A DNA stretch of 64,000 bases from Croceimicrobium sp965228705 (GTDB lineage: Bacteria > Bacteroidota > Bacteroidia > Flavobacteriales > Schleiferiaceae). Positions 15,054 through 23,813 of the stretch are shown one piece after another (within the stretch, counting starts at the first letter, position 1; every line of letters starts with the position of its first letter). The translations under genes were made by a program, and so were the position numbers. Where the stretch lies: assembly GCF_965228705.1 (NCBI RefSeq), contig NZ_OZ245832.1, positions 1,736,001 to 1,800,000 on the forward strand, read 5' to 3'. Below the pieces are notes generated by a model. It had not been told where the DNA came from. It worked only from the letters and a program-made list of their open reading frames with translations, and did no database searches.

Positions 15054-16553
15054 ATGAACATATTAGAATTAAATAACACAGAAGCTAGAGCGTTTTTTCT
15101 GAAAGAAGAAAGTTATTTTAATTTCGACTTACCTTCATATTTCACTTTCGAACAATTACTAAATGACCTTTCTGCGTCAATCCAAGAAAATGAAATTGAA
15201 ACACTCTATCAAAATATAAATCCAGGCAACGGAAACCCCCAAAGACCATTCCCAGCCGAACTAGAAAAAGTAAATTATGTATTACTAAATAACAAGGATG
15301 GGAAATACTCATGGAGACCATATCAACTAATACACCCAGCAATATATGTTGCGCTAGTGCATAAAATCACAGATGCTGACAACTGGCAATTGATAAAGGA
15401 TAGGTTTACACAATTTCAAGCTAATGAGAATATTATTTGTCACAGTATCCCACTACAATCAGAAGATGAGAATTCAGATACTGCCACTTCAATAATAAAT
15501 TGGTGGAATGAAATTGAGCAAAAGTCAATAGAACTATCCTTGAGCTACGAATATGTTATGCACACTGATATTGCTGACTGCTACGGTTCCATTTATACTC
15601 ACTCAATACCTTGGGCCGCGCATACCAAGCCTTTTGCAAAACAAAATAGAGGTTATCAGCACGTAGGAAATAAAATAGACAAGCTTTTGAGGGATATGTC
15701 ATTTGGACAGACAAATGGCATTCCACAAGGGAGTTCATTAATGGATTTCATTGCAGAAATGGTACTTGGCTATGCTGATTTGTTACTTTCAGAAAAACTT
15801 GCCGAAAAGGACATTACTGAATATAAAATATTACGATTCCGAGATGACTATAGAATATTCACAAACAACCCTCAAACCTCTGAAGAAATAACTAAATATC
15901 TAACTGAAATCTTAATCGATTTAGGCATGCGTCTTAACGCACAAAAGACTTTCATTTCAAATAATGTCGTAATTGACTCGATAAAGCCAGACAAATTATA
16001 TTGGAACTCTGTAAAAAAGAGCACTTCTAGTCTTCAAGGTCATTTATTATTACTTCATGATTTAGCGTCAAAATATTCCAATTCAGGTAGCTTACGAAAG
16101 GCTTTGGATAGGTTTTTTCATCGACTTAATATAGTTGAAGAGACAGATGAAAACATAAATGTTTTGACTAGTATAATTATGGACATTGCCTTTAAGAACC
16201 CACGAACATATCCAGTGTGTTGCGCTATTCTCAGTAAGTTGTTGAGTTTAACAACTGAGGAAGAAAACCAAAGACTACTAGAACTCATAAACACTAAGTT
16301 TGAAAAGATCCCAAACACGAGTCACATTAAAATTTGGCTACAAAGAGTAACTATCAAGTCGGATAGAAATATCCCATATAATGAAACTCTTTGCGACAAG
16401 GTGAACGACCCTACTGTTCAAATATGGAACTCTGATTGGTTAAATAATGATATAAAAGACATAATAGAAAACAGTTCGATAATTGATGAAAATGAAATCA
16501 ATAAAATTGACATTATTATCGATTCAGAGGAATTTCAATTATTTGAATATTAA
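15054..16553 (+). CDS. Cassette 9: defence-type reverse transcriptase (UG/Abi-like class)
   Basis: 499-aa RNA-directed DNA polymerase. RT motifs in order: MHTDIADCYGSIYTHSIPWA (catalytic Asp172), GQTNGIPQGSSLMDFIAE (motif 4, 219-235), ILRFRDDYRIF (catalytic Asp264-Asp265, with FRDD replacing the usual YxDD) and LGMRLNAQKT. The remaining ~200 residues are helical, like the alpha-repeat tails of defence-associated (DRT/UG) and abortive-infection RTs. There is no maturase or endonuclease domain (against group II intron) and no evident msr-msd (against retron). The family fits phage defence, a normal cargo of mobile islands; I cannot assign the DRT number. ATG lies 22 bp after the cassette start. 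Confidence 0.88.
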   Translation: MNILELNNTEARAFFLKEESYFNFDLPSYFTFEQLLNDLSASIQENEIETLYQNINPGNGNPQRPFPAELEKVNYVLLNNKDGKYSWRPYQLIHPAIYVALVHKITDADNWQLIKDRFTQFQANENIICHSIPLQSEDENSDTATSIINWWNEIEQKSIELSLSYEYVMHTDIADCYGSIYTHSIPWAAHTKPFAKQNRGYQHVGNKIDKLLRDMSFGQTNGIPQGSSLMDFIAEMVLGYADLLLSEKLAEKDITEYKILRFRDDYRIFTNNPQTSEEITKYLTEILIDLGMRLNAQKTFISNNVVIDSIKPDKLYWNSVKKSTSSLQGHLLLLHDLASKYSNSGSLRKALDRFFHRLNIVEETDENINVLTSIIMDIAFKNPRTYPVCCAILSKLLSLTTEEENQRLLELINTKFEKIPNTSHIKIWLQRVTIKSDRNIPYNETLCDKVNDPTVQIWNSDWLNNDIKDIIENSSIIDENEINKIDIIIDSEEFQLFEY

Positions 16554-16562
16554 AATAAAACT

Positions 16563-16617
16563 GTGGCTAACAAGGTGTATAGTGCATACCCTTCGGGATA
16601 TTCACCAGACACAAAAC
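16563..16617 (+). repeat. attC-like site 10 (cassette 9 end)
   Basis: R'' GTGGCTAAC (16563-16571) pairs with GTTGGCC at 15032 in 6 of 7. Hairpin GTGTATAGTGCATACCC-TTCG-GGATATTCACCAGACAC, close to site 5. Ends at GTAGCC (16618), where trailer T3 starts. Confidence 0.75.
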
Positions 16618-16913
16618 GTAGCCAACCAAAAAGGCAATCTTCCCTAAAAATGAAACCTTTACAACTTTTGATTTTCCCATTATCTTAAAACTAATAATAG
16701 GCAAATAAATCAATGAAGATCGAAAGTCCCCTCCCTGCTCTCCTCTAAACCTCCCTGCCTACAGGCAGGCAGGCGTGCTTCTGAGTTGAAGCAATCAAAC
16801 CCAAAACCTCTCACCTCTCAAACATCAATTCTCACATCTCCCTCCCTCTGCGGAACTTCCTACCTACCGGCAGGCAGGTGCTTCTTTGCGGTTAAAAACT
16901 TTACACTCAAACT
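16618..16913. repeat. Array trailer T3 and right edge of the island
   Basis: Third trailer copy (GTAGCCAACCAAAAAGGCAA, TTTTGATTTTCCC, CAATGAAGATCGAAA, GAGTTGAAGCAATCAAACCC). It is interrupted by two CCTGCCTnnnGGCAGGCAGG-type palindromes (16753-16774 and 16861-16879). No leader follows; base composition returns to that of the core genes at the next gene. No coding sequence seen. Confidence 0.7.
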
Positions 16914-17777
16914 CTACTTCCACACTTCCCACCACTTCTTATACACAAAAGATCCATCCCGTAAATCCTGGATATCCATTTCGCGCAGAGCCCAGGCCAC
17001 GGCGGTATTGCTGCGCAGCACATAAGTAAGTTCATGCCACTGGCCCGCCTGCCATTCGGTGGAAACGGAATAAATCAATTCCTTGAGTTCGCGGTCACTG
17101 ATGCCCGGCTTGATTTTAGCTTCATCCGGTAAACGGTAGCCCATTTTCTTTTTCTGAGCCAGGAGATTGCGCAGGCGTTGCAGGCTCATCAAGCCATTTT
17201 CGGCCTTGCGACTGTTTAGAAGTTGATTGATCTCTTGATCGAGACTGGCAATATCGCGGACAGAGGATTGAGGCTCTTGCCAGCTAGGGCGAGCATGCCA
17301 TTTGTAGAAAATAGCAATGTCGGACTCTTCAATTTGGAGGCTTTTCTCGATATAGGGAAAGAGGCCATCAAAAATGCTGTCATCCTCCTCGGTGAGGCCT
17401 AAACGATTGGCGCCATGGGCCCTGAATTCCTCTTCGAAAGTATAGGCATCTTCCCCCAGGTGTTTGCCGAATTGATACCAGTCAAACACGAAGGTCATGG
17501 AAGTTTCGCTGCAACCAAAAATTAAGCATTCTTGAGACTCCAAAGCTAATTGCCGTAAGGATCCGAAATGCTCTTCGAAGAAATCAAAGGGATAATAAAT
17601 GAGCATCCTTCCCTTTTTAGAAAGAATCATCAACTCGTTTTTATACATGGATTCACTTTGGGCATCCGCCCAGGTGCTGCGACGCGATTCCTTAAGATCA
17701 ATTTTTAAGGAGCTTTCCAATTGCTGTAAATCCAGAAATTCGTTTTGAGCTAAAAGCCCGGCCAGGTTCATTCCCAT
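16914..17777 (-). CDS. Hypothetical protein
   Basis: 287-aa soluble protein, no signal peptide. Rich in Trp and acidic residues, with a predicted helical segment around 180-215 (RDIASLDQEINQLLNSRKAENGLMSLQRLRNLLAQ). C-terminal part reads WQAGQWHELTYVLRSNTAVAWALREMDIQDLRDGSFVYKKWWEVWK. Not recognised. Codon use and GC match the core genes, so it lies outside the cassette island. It is a single gene on the minus strand, convergent with the island. Confidence 0.6.
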   Translation of the reverse strand: MGMNLAGLLAQNEFLDLQQLESSLKIDLKESRRSTWADAQSESMYKNELMILSKKGRMLIYYPFDFFEEHFGSLRQLALESQECLIFGCSETSMTFVFDWYQFGKHLGEDAYTFEEEFRAHGANRLGLTEEDDSIFDGLFPYIEKSLQIEESDIAIFYKWHARPSWQEPQSSVRDIASLDQEINQLLNSRKAENGLMSLQRLRNLLAQKKKMGYRLPDEAKIKPGISDRELKELIYSVSTEWQAGQWHELTYVLRSNTAVAWALREMDIQDLRDGSFVYKKWWEVWK

Positions 17778-17988
17778 CCTCGCAATATCGGGTATAATGA
17801 CTAATTTCTATCCGAACCAATTTAGCTATCCAGCGAAAAATTAAATGTCTCAGAGAGCCAAAAAGAAAATATCATAGGAAACCCTTTAAGCAGAGGATTT
17901 TAAAAAAGACCGGGGGAAAAGCTTTCTCCTTTTCAAGAGCTTGCAGGCCTTTCCCCTTTACCTTTATACCCTCTAAATTATCGCGCAC

Positions 17989-18972
17989 ATGCTTTGTATC
18001 AAACACCGTAGTACCGATCCCTTCTTCAATATTGCTACCGACGAGTTTATCTTCAAGCATCTAAAAGAGGATTGCTTCATGCTGTGGCAGAATGATAATG
18101 CCATTATCGTTGGAAAACATCAAAACACCTTAGCGGAGATTAACCTCGACTATGTTAAGGAGCACGATATTAAGGTGGTACGACGCTTAAGTGGAGGTGG
18201 CGCTGTTTACCATGATATGGGTAATCTTAATTTCACCTTTACCCGAAGCAGCGAAAGGGATGACGATCTGGTCGACTTCAAGCGTTATACCGCGCCTATC
18301 ATTGCCGTTTTACAAGACATGGGCGTGAATGCCGAGTTTAGCGGGCGCAATGATATTATGATTGAGGGTAAAAAGTTTTCTGGAAATGCCGAGCACGTTT
18401 TCAAAAACAAAGTGATGCATCATGGTACCTTGCTCTTCTCCAGCAATATGCCCAATATAAGCGGAGCTTTAAAAATTAATCCGCTGAAGTACATTGACCG
18501 AGCAGTGAAGTCGATCCCCAAGCGAGTGACCAATATCCAAGATCATTTAAAAGAGAAAATGACTGTGGAGCAATTCGCTGATCGCATCATGAATTACATC
18601 CTTGAAAATTATAAGGATAGCAAGCTCTATGAGTTTAGCGAAGAGGACCTAGCAATGATTGAATCCATTAAAAAGGAGAAATACGAAACCTGGGATTGGA
18701 ATTATGGCTACTCCCCTAATTATGATTTTAAGCAAGGGGTAAAAACCAGTGGCGGTTTATTGGAGATGAATATGAATGTTTCCAAAGGCCTCATCCAAGA
18801 AGTAAAAATTCAAGGGGACTTTTTCCATATCCAAGACATAACTGACATTGAACAAGCGTTAGCCAATACCCCTCATGATGAAACTAAGATTAGAGAAAAA
18901 CTAGCGCCATTTAATTTGAAAGATTACTTCAAAGATATTAGCATCGATGACCTTGTTGCGGCCATGTTCTGA
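17989..18972 (+). CDS. lplA: Lipoate-protein ligase A
   Basis: 327-aa enzyme that activates lipoate with ATP and attaches it to lysines of 2-oxoacid dehydrogenase E2 subunits and GcvH. Motif RRLSGGGAVYHDMGNLNFTF (about 65-84) is the lipoyl-AMP-binding loop; GRNDIMIEGKKFSGNA is the second conserved block. A C-terminal accessory domain (about 230-327) is present as in bacterial LplA. Single gene; the next gene is convergent and ends 1 bp away. Confidence 0.95.
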   Translation: MLCIKHRSTDPFFNIATDEFIFKHLKEDCFMLWQNDNAIIVGKHQNTLAEINLDYVKEHDIKVVRRLSGGGAVYHDMGNLNFTFTRSSERDDDLVDFKRYTAPIIAVLQDMGVNAEFSGRNDIMIEGKKFSGNAEHVFKNKVMHHGTLLFSSNMPNISGALKINPLKYIDRAVKSIPKRVTNIQDHLKEKMTVEQFADRIMNYILENYKDSKLYEFSEEDLAMIESIKKEKYETWDWNYGYSPNYDFKQGVKTSGGLLEMNMNVSKGLIQEVKIQGDFFHIQDITDIEQALANTPHDETKIREKLAPFNLKDYFKDISIDDLVAAMF

Positions 18973-18973
18973 A

Positions 18974-20590
18974 TTAGCTTTTCAAGAATTTCAATTGATA
19001 CACCTGCTCTTCCTGTTTTAAATTCAGGAGATAGATTCCCTTTGAAAAACGATCGAGGGCATTTACTTGAAAGACCCCATCCTGAGCTTGCACTTCTAAT
19101 TGTTCCAACAATTTACCATCTTGAGCACGCAGCTCTAAGAGCCAGGAACCATTGGCATCAGGAATCTCAATTCGCAATTGATCGGCTACCGGATTTGGAT
19201 AAAGATCTGCTCTTTTGCTTTGCGCTTCTTGCATACCCACAGAAGGAGCTTGATAGACCCGTAAATAATCGATCTCCAAAGTGTCTTCGATAAAAGAAGG
19301 ATCGATTCCTCCTTCAATGGCGAAGTTTAATAATAGATATTGCGGATCATCAAAAGGCCAGGTAGCGGCATCTCGCACCGAAGGGAAGTAGATATAATGC
19401 ACCAGGCTATCTACACTAAAAATCATCTTTTCCGGCGTCCATTCTAATGCATATACATGGAAGTCATTCGAAACACCGGGAATCATTCGTCCACCATGAT
19501 TTACAGTAGCGCCAGAGCTAGAGGTGGTATGCATGGCACTGGAAACATAATTTTGATTGGTACCCCAATGCTCCATAATGTCCACCTCACCGCAAGCGGG
19601 CCAGCCGGTGGTACCATAACCTTGCAATTGCCAATAGCCGCCATTTTCGGTGATATTCTGCCCCAGCATCCAGATGGCAGGCCAGGTGCCAGAACCAGTG
19701 GGAAGTTTAGCCCGTACCTCTACTCTTCCGTAGGTAAATGCGAATTTGGAATTCAAACGGGCGGAGGTGTATTGTTTGGTCACCCCTTGATCGGTAAAGC
19801 TTTCCTTCTTAGCAATGAGTTTTAAGCTACCATTGCTTTGAGAGCTGTTTGCCGTGCGATCGGTATAATGTTGCACTTCCCCATTAAACCAGGAACTGCC
19901 ATTCGGCAAAAGGGTTTGATGAAACCATTTGGAAGTATCAATCGCTCCGCTGCCATTAAACTCATCGGACCAAACCAATTGACTGTAAACCGGAGCGGGG
20001 TTCACAAAGCTGGTATCCAAATAGATGAAATCATCTAAATAGGCTAATACCAAATCAGTATTATTCTCCCCATTAAGCTGAAACAAAACCCGATTAAAGT
20101 CGGTGCGCTGTATGGGTGGCAATGAGGTAGGATCTAGATTGATATAAGGATCATTCCCGAAATCGAAGGTGATGGTTTGCCATTGATCCAAAACCAAGGG
20201 CTTTATGATTTCGGTTTGCGTTTGCCAGGGACTGACCTGAGTACCATCCTGCAGCTTGCAAGAAATTTGGTTGGGCTGATTGCCACTGATCCCGGAAGAA
20301 GGGAGATATACCTTGATTTGAAAAACTTGATGCTGGGCTAAATTGAGATTCTGATTGGCATCGAAACGGACATTAGCATACTGCCCACCTTGATCATCAT
20401 ATTCTAAAACTGTTGCAGAAGTATTGGCTCCTTGAGCATAAGGATTGGCCTTGGCATTATCAATAACACAGGCATCTCCAAACCAGGAATTGATATTACC
20501 ATTGCCTTCAAAATCGTCTTGTAAGCTTTGTGCAGAAAGGCCTAATGAAGATAAGCAGGCCAGAGAAAATAGGGTGTTTTTTAAAATCAT
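18974..20590 (-). CDS. Secreted GH16 endo-beta-glucanase (laminarinase-like) with T9SS signal
   Basis: 538 aa. Signal peptide (MILKNTLFSLACLSSLGLSA), a beta-sandwich N-terminal domain (about 22-195, DDFEGNGNINSWFGDA...) probably carbohydrate-binding, then a GH16 domain (about 203-450). The catalytic motif EVDIME has nucleophile Glu335 and acid/base Glu340; WPAIWMLG precedes it. A T9SS type A domain (ADLYPNPVADQLRIE...GIYLLNL) ends the protein. GH16 enzymes of this branch cut beta-1,3/1,4-glucans such as laminarin, agar or carrageenan; the exact substrate is not clear. Extracellular or surface-bound. Confidence 0.92.
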   Translation of the reverse strand: MILKNTLFSLACLSSLGLSAQSLQDDFEGNGNINSWFGDACVIDNAKANPYAQGANTSATVLEYDDQGGQYANVRFDANQNLNLAQHQVFQIKVYLPSSGISGNQPNQISCKLQDGTQVSPWQTQTEIIKPLVLDQWQTITFDFGNDPYINLDPTSLPPIQRTDFNRVLFQLNGENNTDLVLAYLDDFIYLDTSFVNPAPVYSQLVWSDEFNGSGAIDTSKWFHQTLLPNGSSWFNGEVQHYTDRTANSSQSNGSLKLIAKKESFTDQGVTKQYTSARLNSKFAFTYGRVEVRAKLPTGSGTWPAIWMLGQNITENGGYWQLQGYGTTGWPACGEVDIMEHWGTNQNYVSSAMHTTSSSGATVNHGGRMIPGVSNDFHVYALEWTPEKMIFSVDSLVHYIYFPSVRDAATWPFDDPQYLLLNFAIEGGIDPSFIEDTLEIDYLRVYQAPSVGMQEAQSKRADLYPNPVADQLRIEIPDANGSWLLELRAQDGKLLEQLEVQAQDGVFQVNALDRFSKGIYLLNLKQEEQVYQLKFLKS

Positions 20591-20661
20591 GGATGGGGAT
20601 TAAGCCAGCAATATACTTAAGGTAAATGAAACCATAAGTATAGCAAGCCAAATCCTTTTAG

Positions 20662-21075
20662 CTAGGAAGCCTTTCTTAAGGTCTCATCTAAAATGGATTG
20701 CAGCACCTCCCTTTTTACCGGTTTCACCAGATAATCTTGAATCAAAGGGTAGTTCTTAGCCTTTTGGGTATCCTCTTCATGCACAGAGCTGGAAACAATA
20801 TAAACCTTGGTTTTATGGAGTACATCCTCATTAAAAAGTATCAATTCATCCAAGAAATTCCAGCCATCCATAACGGGCATATTCAGATCCAGAAAAATCA
20901 ATTTGGGACAAGTTTTACCTTCCTGCATAACCGATTTACAATGATCCAAAGCTTCTTCACCATTGGAAAAAACACTGGTTTGCACTTCTGGATTAATCAA
21001 CTTTAAAATCGCTCCAAAAGAAAATTGATAAATAGGATCATCATCAATGATAAATACCGCATTGGTTTTGTTCAT
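20662..21075 (-). CDS. Single-domain response regulator
   Basis: 137-aa receiver (REC) domain without output domain: acidic pocket IIDDDPIY, phosphoacceptor Asp in LIFLDLNMPVMDG, conserved VSSS and Lys in DYLVKPV. Its start overlaps the end of the preceding PAS kinase by 4 bp (ATGA), so the two are translationally coupled and the kinase is the probable phosphodonor. Confidence 0.95.
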   Translation of the reverse strand: MNKTNAVFIIDDDPIYQFSFGAILKLINPEVQTSVFSNGEEALDHCKSVMQEGKTCPKLIFLDLNMPVMDGWNFLDELILFNEDVLHKTKVYIVSSSVHEEDTQKAKNYPLIQDYLVKPVKREVLQSILDETLRKAS

Positions 21076-23009
21076 AAACGCTGTAGCTCTGGTTTAAACT
21101 GTAATTTAAAAACGGATCCTTGCCCTGGCTCACTTTCAATGGCAACCTCCCCCCCCATGGCTTCCATTTGCACTTTCACCATAAAAAGGCCTACCCCCCT
21201 GGCATCCGAATTTTTGTGAAAGGTTTTATGCAAACCGAAAACCTTGTGACCGTGGCGCACCAAATCGATTCCCACTCCATTATCCCGAATTTCAATGCTA
21301 GGCACTCCTTCCTTCTGGTAGGCCTTTATTTGTATTTCGGGTCGGCGATCCGGGTTCTTATACTTAATCGCATTACTGATCAAGTTCAATAAAATGCTTT
21401 CCAAATAATGAGGCTGTGCAAAGATCTTTTCGAAGCCCAAACCCATTTCAATCTTAGCATCGGTATGGCGAATTAGAGCCGATTGCTTCTTGAGTACGGT
21501 ATTTACATAGTCCCTCAAATTGAGCTCTTGCATTTCCATGCCGGCCTTGTTCTTAATAATCAAGGCCTCCACCAATTCATCCAAAGTTTCATTGAGATCG
21601 GCTGTAGACTGAGCCATTTTGGTAAAGATCACATCTTTGTATTCCGCATCCTCAGCACTTCCGTACAATTCGGTTAACAGAATCAAATTAGCCACTGGTG
21701 CTCGCAAATTATGCGAGGTAATATGGGCGAAATCATTCAAGCTGCGATTTTGCAGGCTTAGCTTATTGGTTAATTTTATCAAGCTTTGATTGGCTTCTAA
21801 AAGTTGCTCCTCATACGTTTTACGAGCATTGATATCCTCAATCTGAGAAATAAAATACAAGGGTTTGTTCTCGGAATCTCTAACAACAGCCACACTCAAC
21901 ATCGCCCACATCCACTCGCCAGATTTCCGGCGGTAGCGTTTATCCATATGGTAATGGTCGATCTTTCCGTTTATACAGTCCTTCAAAAACTCGAGATCGG
22001 TATTTAAATCTTCAGGATGAGTTAAATCCTGAAAAGTCTTTTTCAATAATTCCGATTCTTCGTAGCCAAAATAGTCGACTAGGCGCTTATTAACCTTGAG
22101 CCATTTACCATCTAAACCCACCAAGGCCATTCCAATGGCGGAGTATTGAAAGGCACCTTCAAAACGTCGGGTAGATTCTAATAAGGCCAGCTCCTTTTCC
22201 TTTTGTTCGGTGATGTCCTGGAAAACTCCGCTGGCCTTAATCACCTTGCCTGCTGCATTCAGCTTAGGCTTACCGATGGTTCGAACCCATATTTCTTTAC
22301 CCTGGGCCGTAATTAACTGCAGCTCCAGGTCATAAGGCTTTTTCTTTTCGAGTAATTCCCCAAAAGCCTCCAATATCTTATCCCGCGAATAACCTTTCTT
22401 ATAGTAGCTTATTCCTTCTGAGGCATCAATTTTATAATCCGCAGGCAATCCATAAATACTTTTAGTCACCTCATCTAAAACCGAAATATTTGAATCTGGA
22501 AAATATTGCCAACTACCTATTCTGGCAGTTTCTTGAGAATCTTTCAAGGTTTCAATTAAGGCCTCATTTTCCTCACTTACCTTTAAGAATTCTGTTACAT
22601 CTTGATTGGCCCCCACAATAATGTGATCGCCCTCTTCATTTAATCCATGACTTTGGGCATTTGCTTTAATAAAGCGAATCGCTCCATCGGGATGAATAAT
22701 TCTGAAGGTATAAACGAATTCCCCTTGACTTGCCACGGATTCTTTAAAGGAAGCTTCCGCCCCTTCCACATCCTCAGGATGCACGGTTTTACGCCAATCC
22801 GAAAACTTATGCTCAAAATTTTCAGGCTCCAGCCCGTAGATCTTAAACATTACCTCATCCCACTCGAGGTAATCTCTAGTCACATTGTACTGCCAAATTC
22901 CCAAATCAACCAGATTCCCGATCAAATTGAAAATTGCCTCCTTATTTATGCCTGCATTTAATTTCCCCATTTCTAAGCTAGGATTAACCCCTCTAATCCA
23001 CAGCATCAA
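21072..23009 (-). CDS. PAS-domain sensor histidine kinase
   Basis: 645 aa, no transmembrane segment, so a cytoplasmic sensor. Three PAS/PAC units: about 35-142, 160-270 and 283-400 (GVFQDITEQ and ISQIEDINA mark PAC ends). The dimerisation/phosphoacceptor helix has His433 in ITSHNLRAPVANL. HATPase: N box LLNLISNAIKYKN, G1 IRDNGVGID, G2 DARGVGLFM. Start may instead be the ATG 39 bp downstream (22970, MGKLNAGINKEAIF). Signal unknown; partner is the overlapping receiver protein. Confidence 0.93.
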   Translation of the reverse strand: MMLWIRGVNPSLEMGKLNAGINKEAIFNLIGNLVDLGIWQYNVTRDYLEWDEVMFKIYGLEPENFEHKFSDWRKTVHPEDVEGAEASFKESVASQGEFVYTFRIIHPDGAIRFIKANAQSHGLNEEGDHIIVGANQDVTEFLKVSEENEALIETLKDSQETARIGSWQYFPDSNISVLDEVTKSIYGLPADYKIDASEGISYYKKGYSRDKILEAFGELLEKKKPYDLELQLITAQGKEIWVRTIGKPKLNAAGKVIKASGVFQDITEQKEKELALLESTRRFEGAFQYSAIGMALVGLDGKWLKVNKRLVDYFGYEESELLKKTFQDLTHPEDLNTDLEFLKDCINGKIDHYHMDKRYRRKSGEWMWAMLSVAVVRDSENKPLYFISQIEDINARKTYEEQLLEANQSLIKLTNKLSLQNRSLNDFAHITSHNLRAPVANLILLTELYGSAEDAEYKDVIFTKMAQSTADLNETLDELVEALIIKNKAGMEMQELNLRDYVNTVLKKQSALIRHTDAKIEMGLGFEKIFAQPHYLESILLNLISNAIKYKNPDRRPEIQIKAYQKEGVPSIEIRDNGVGIDLVRHGHKVFGLHKTFHKNSDARGVGLFMVKVQMEAMGGEVAIESEPGQGSVFKLQFKPELQRL

Positions 23010-23181
23010 AGGTATTCTTTCCTTATAAGCCCCTTATTATATGAGTCTTATAAGGAAATTTCCATTTACTTATCTTCAAAGGACCTGAGCGTAAAACACC
23101 TAAATTTATAAAATTTACCCCCTCATTTGAGACAAGCAAGAAAGAATAGAGACTGATTTTCGGCTTAATGAGTGTGAATGC

Positions 23182-23811
23182 CTATTCTATGTACTCGAAT
23201 AGTTCTTTTTCACTTTTTCGAAGCTTAGGCCGGAACTGGCTTTGATCTTCAGTTGATCTAAATCCTACCGGAGCGATTACAGTCACTTCATAGCCTTCCT
23301 CCTCCAAGGCTAAAATTCGATTGTAAGCATCGGCATCAAAACCTTCCATCGGACAAGCATCAATTTCTGCTTCTGCACAGGCGATCATTAAGGAGTTTAG
23401 AGCGATATAAGTTTGCCTGGCCGACCAGTTTCTCAATTCCTCAACCGACTTCCGTTTTAAACTGGCTTTTATGGATTGGCCATATTCCTGAATAGCCGGA
23501 GCTGCTGAACCCTTATCCTCAACACGATTTACAAAGGCATCTACCTCAGCATCGATATCCGTCTTCCGAGCACAAAAAATAAAGAGATGGGAAGCATCGG
23601 TTATCTGAGGCTGATCCCAGGACACCTTTCTAAGTTCCTTTCGCAAAGCCTCATTTTCAATAATGAGTACTTTATAGCTTTGCAGCCCATAAGATGAGAC
23701 CGAAAGTCGGATGGCTTCCTTTAAAAAGTTGAGTTGCTCATTACGCAACTTGCGATCTGAATCAAATTTCTTAGTGGCATAGCGCCAATTCAAAGCTTTT
23801 AATAATTGCAT
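23182..23811 (-). CDS. NAD(P)H-dependent nitroreductase-family oxidoreductase
   Basis: 209-aa FMN enzyme of the NfsB/nitroreductase fold: LNWRYATKKFD at the N terminus, SSYGLQSYKVLII, and ACPMEGFDADAYNRIL with GYEVTVIAPVGFRS near the C terminus. Reduces nitro compounds or quinones; natural substrate unknown. Last gene of a tight operon, 2 bp after the GNAT gene. Confidence 0.9.
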   Translation of the reverse strand: MQLLKALNWRYATKKFDSDRKLRNEQLNFLKEAIRLSVSSYGLQSYKVLIIENEALRKELRKVSWDQPQITDASHLFIFCARKTDIDAEVDAFVNRVEDKGSAAPAIQEYGQSIKASLKRKSVEELRNWSARQTYIALNSLMIACAEAEIDACPMEGFDADAYNRILALEEEGYEVTVIAPVGFRSTEDQSQFRPKLRKSEKELFEYIE

Positions 23812-23813
23812 TT

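Noticed and set aside
9657..16553. Diversity-generating retroelement (RT plus DUF6273 lectin-like protein)
   Set aside because: The two genes are 5 kb apart in different cassettes, no template/variable repeat pair or accessory gene was seen, and the RT motifs fit defence-type RTs.
15054..16553. Retron or group II intron RT
   Set aside because: No maturase or HNH domain, no intron-like ends, and no msr-msd inverted repeats in the short upstream segment, which is an attC-like site.
3168..16810. CRISPR array
   Set aside because: Repeats are long, imperfect, separated by genes and palindromic; there are no short regular repeats with unique spacers, and no cas genes.
2541..16913. Classic genomic island integrated at ssrA with flanking att repeats
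   Set aside because: No copy of the ssrA 3' end is found at the right edge near 16.8 kb and no tyrosine integrase is visible; the attC-type boundaries explain the cassettes better.
19457..20038. Plus-strand frames across the GH16 gene
   Set aside because: They are antisense shadows of a gene with complete catalytic and sorting motifs.
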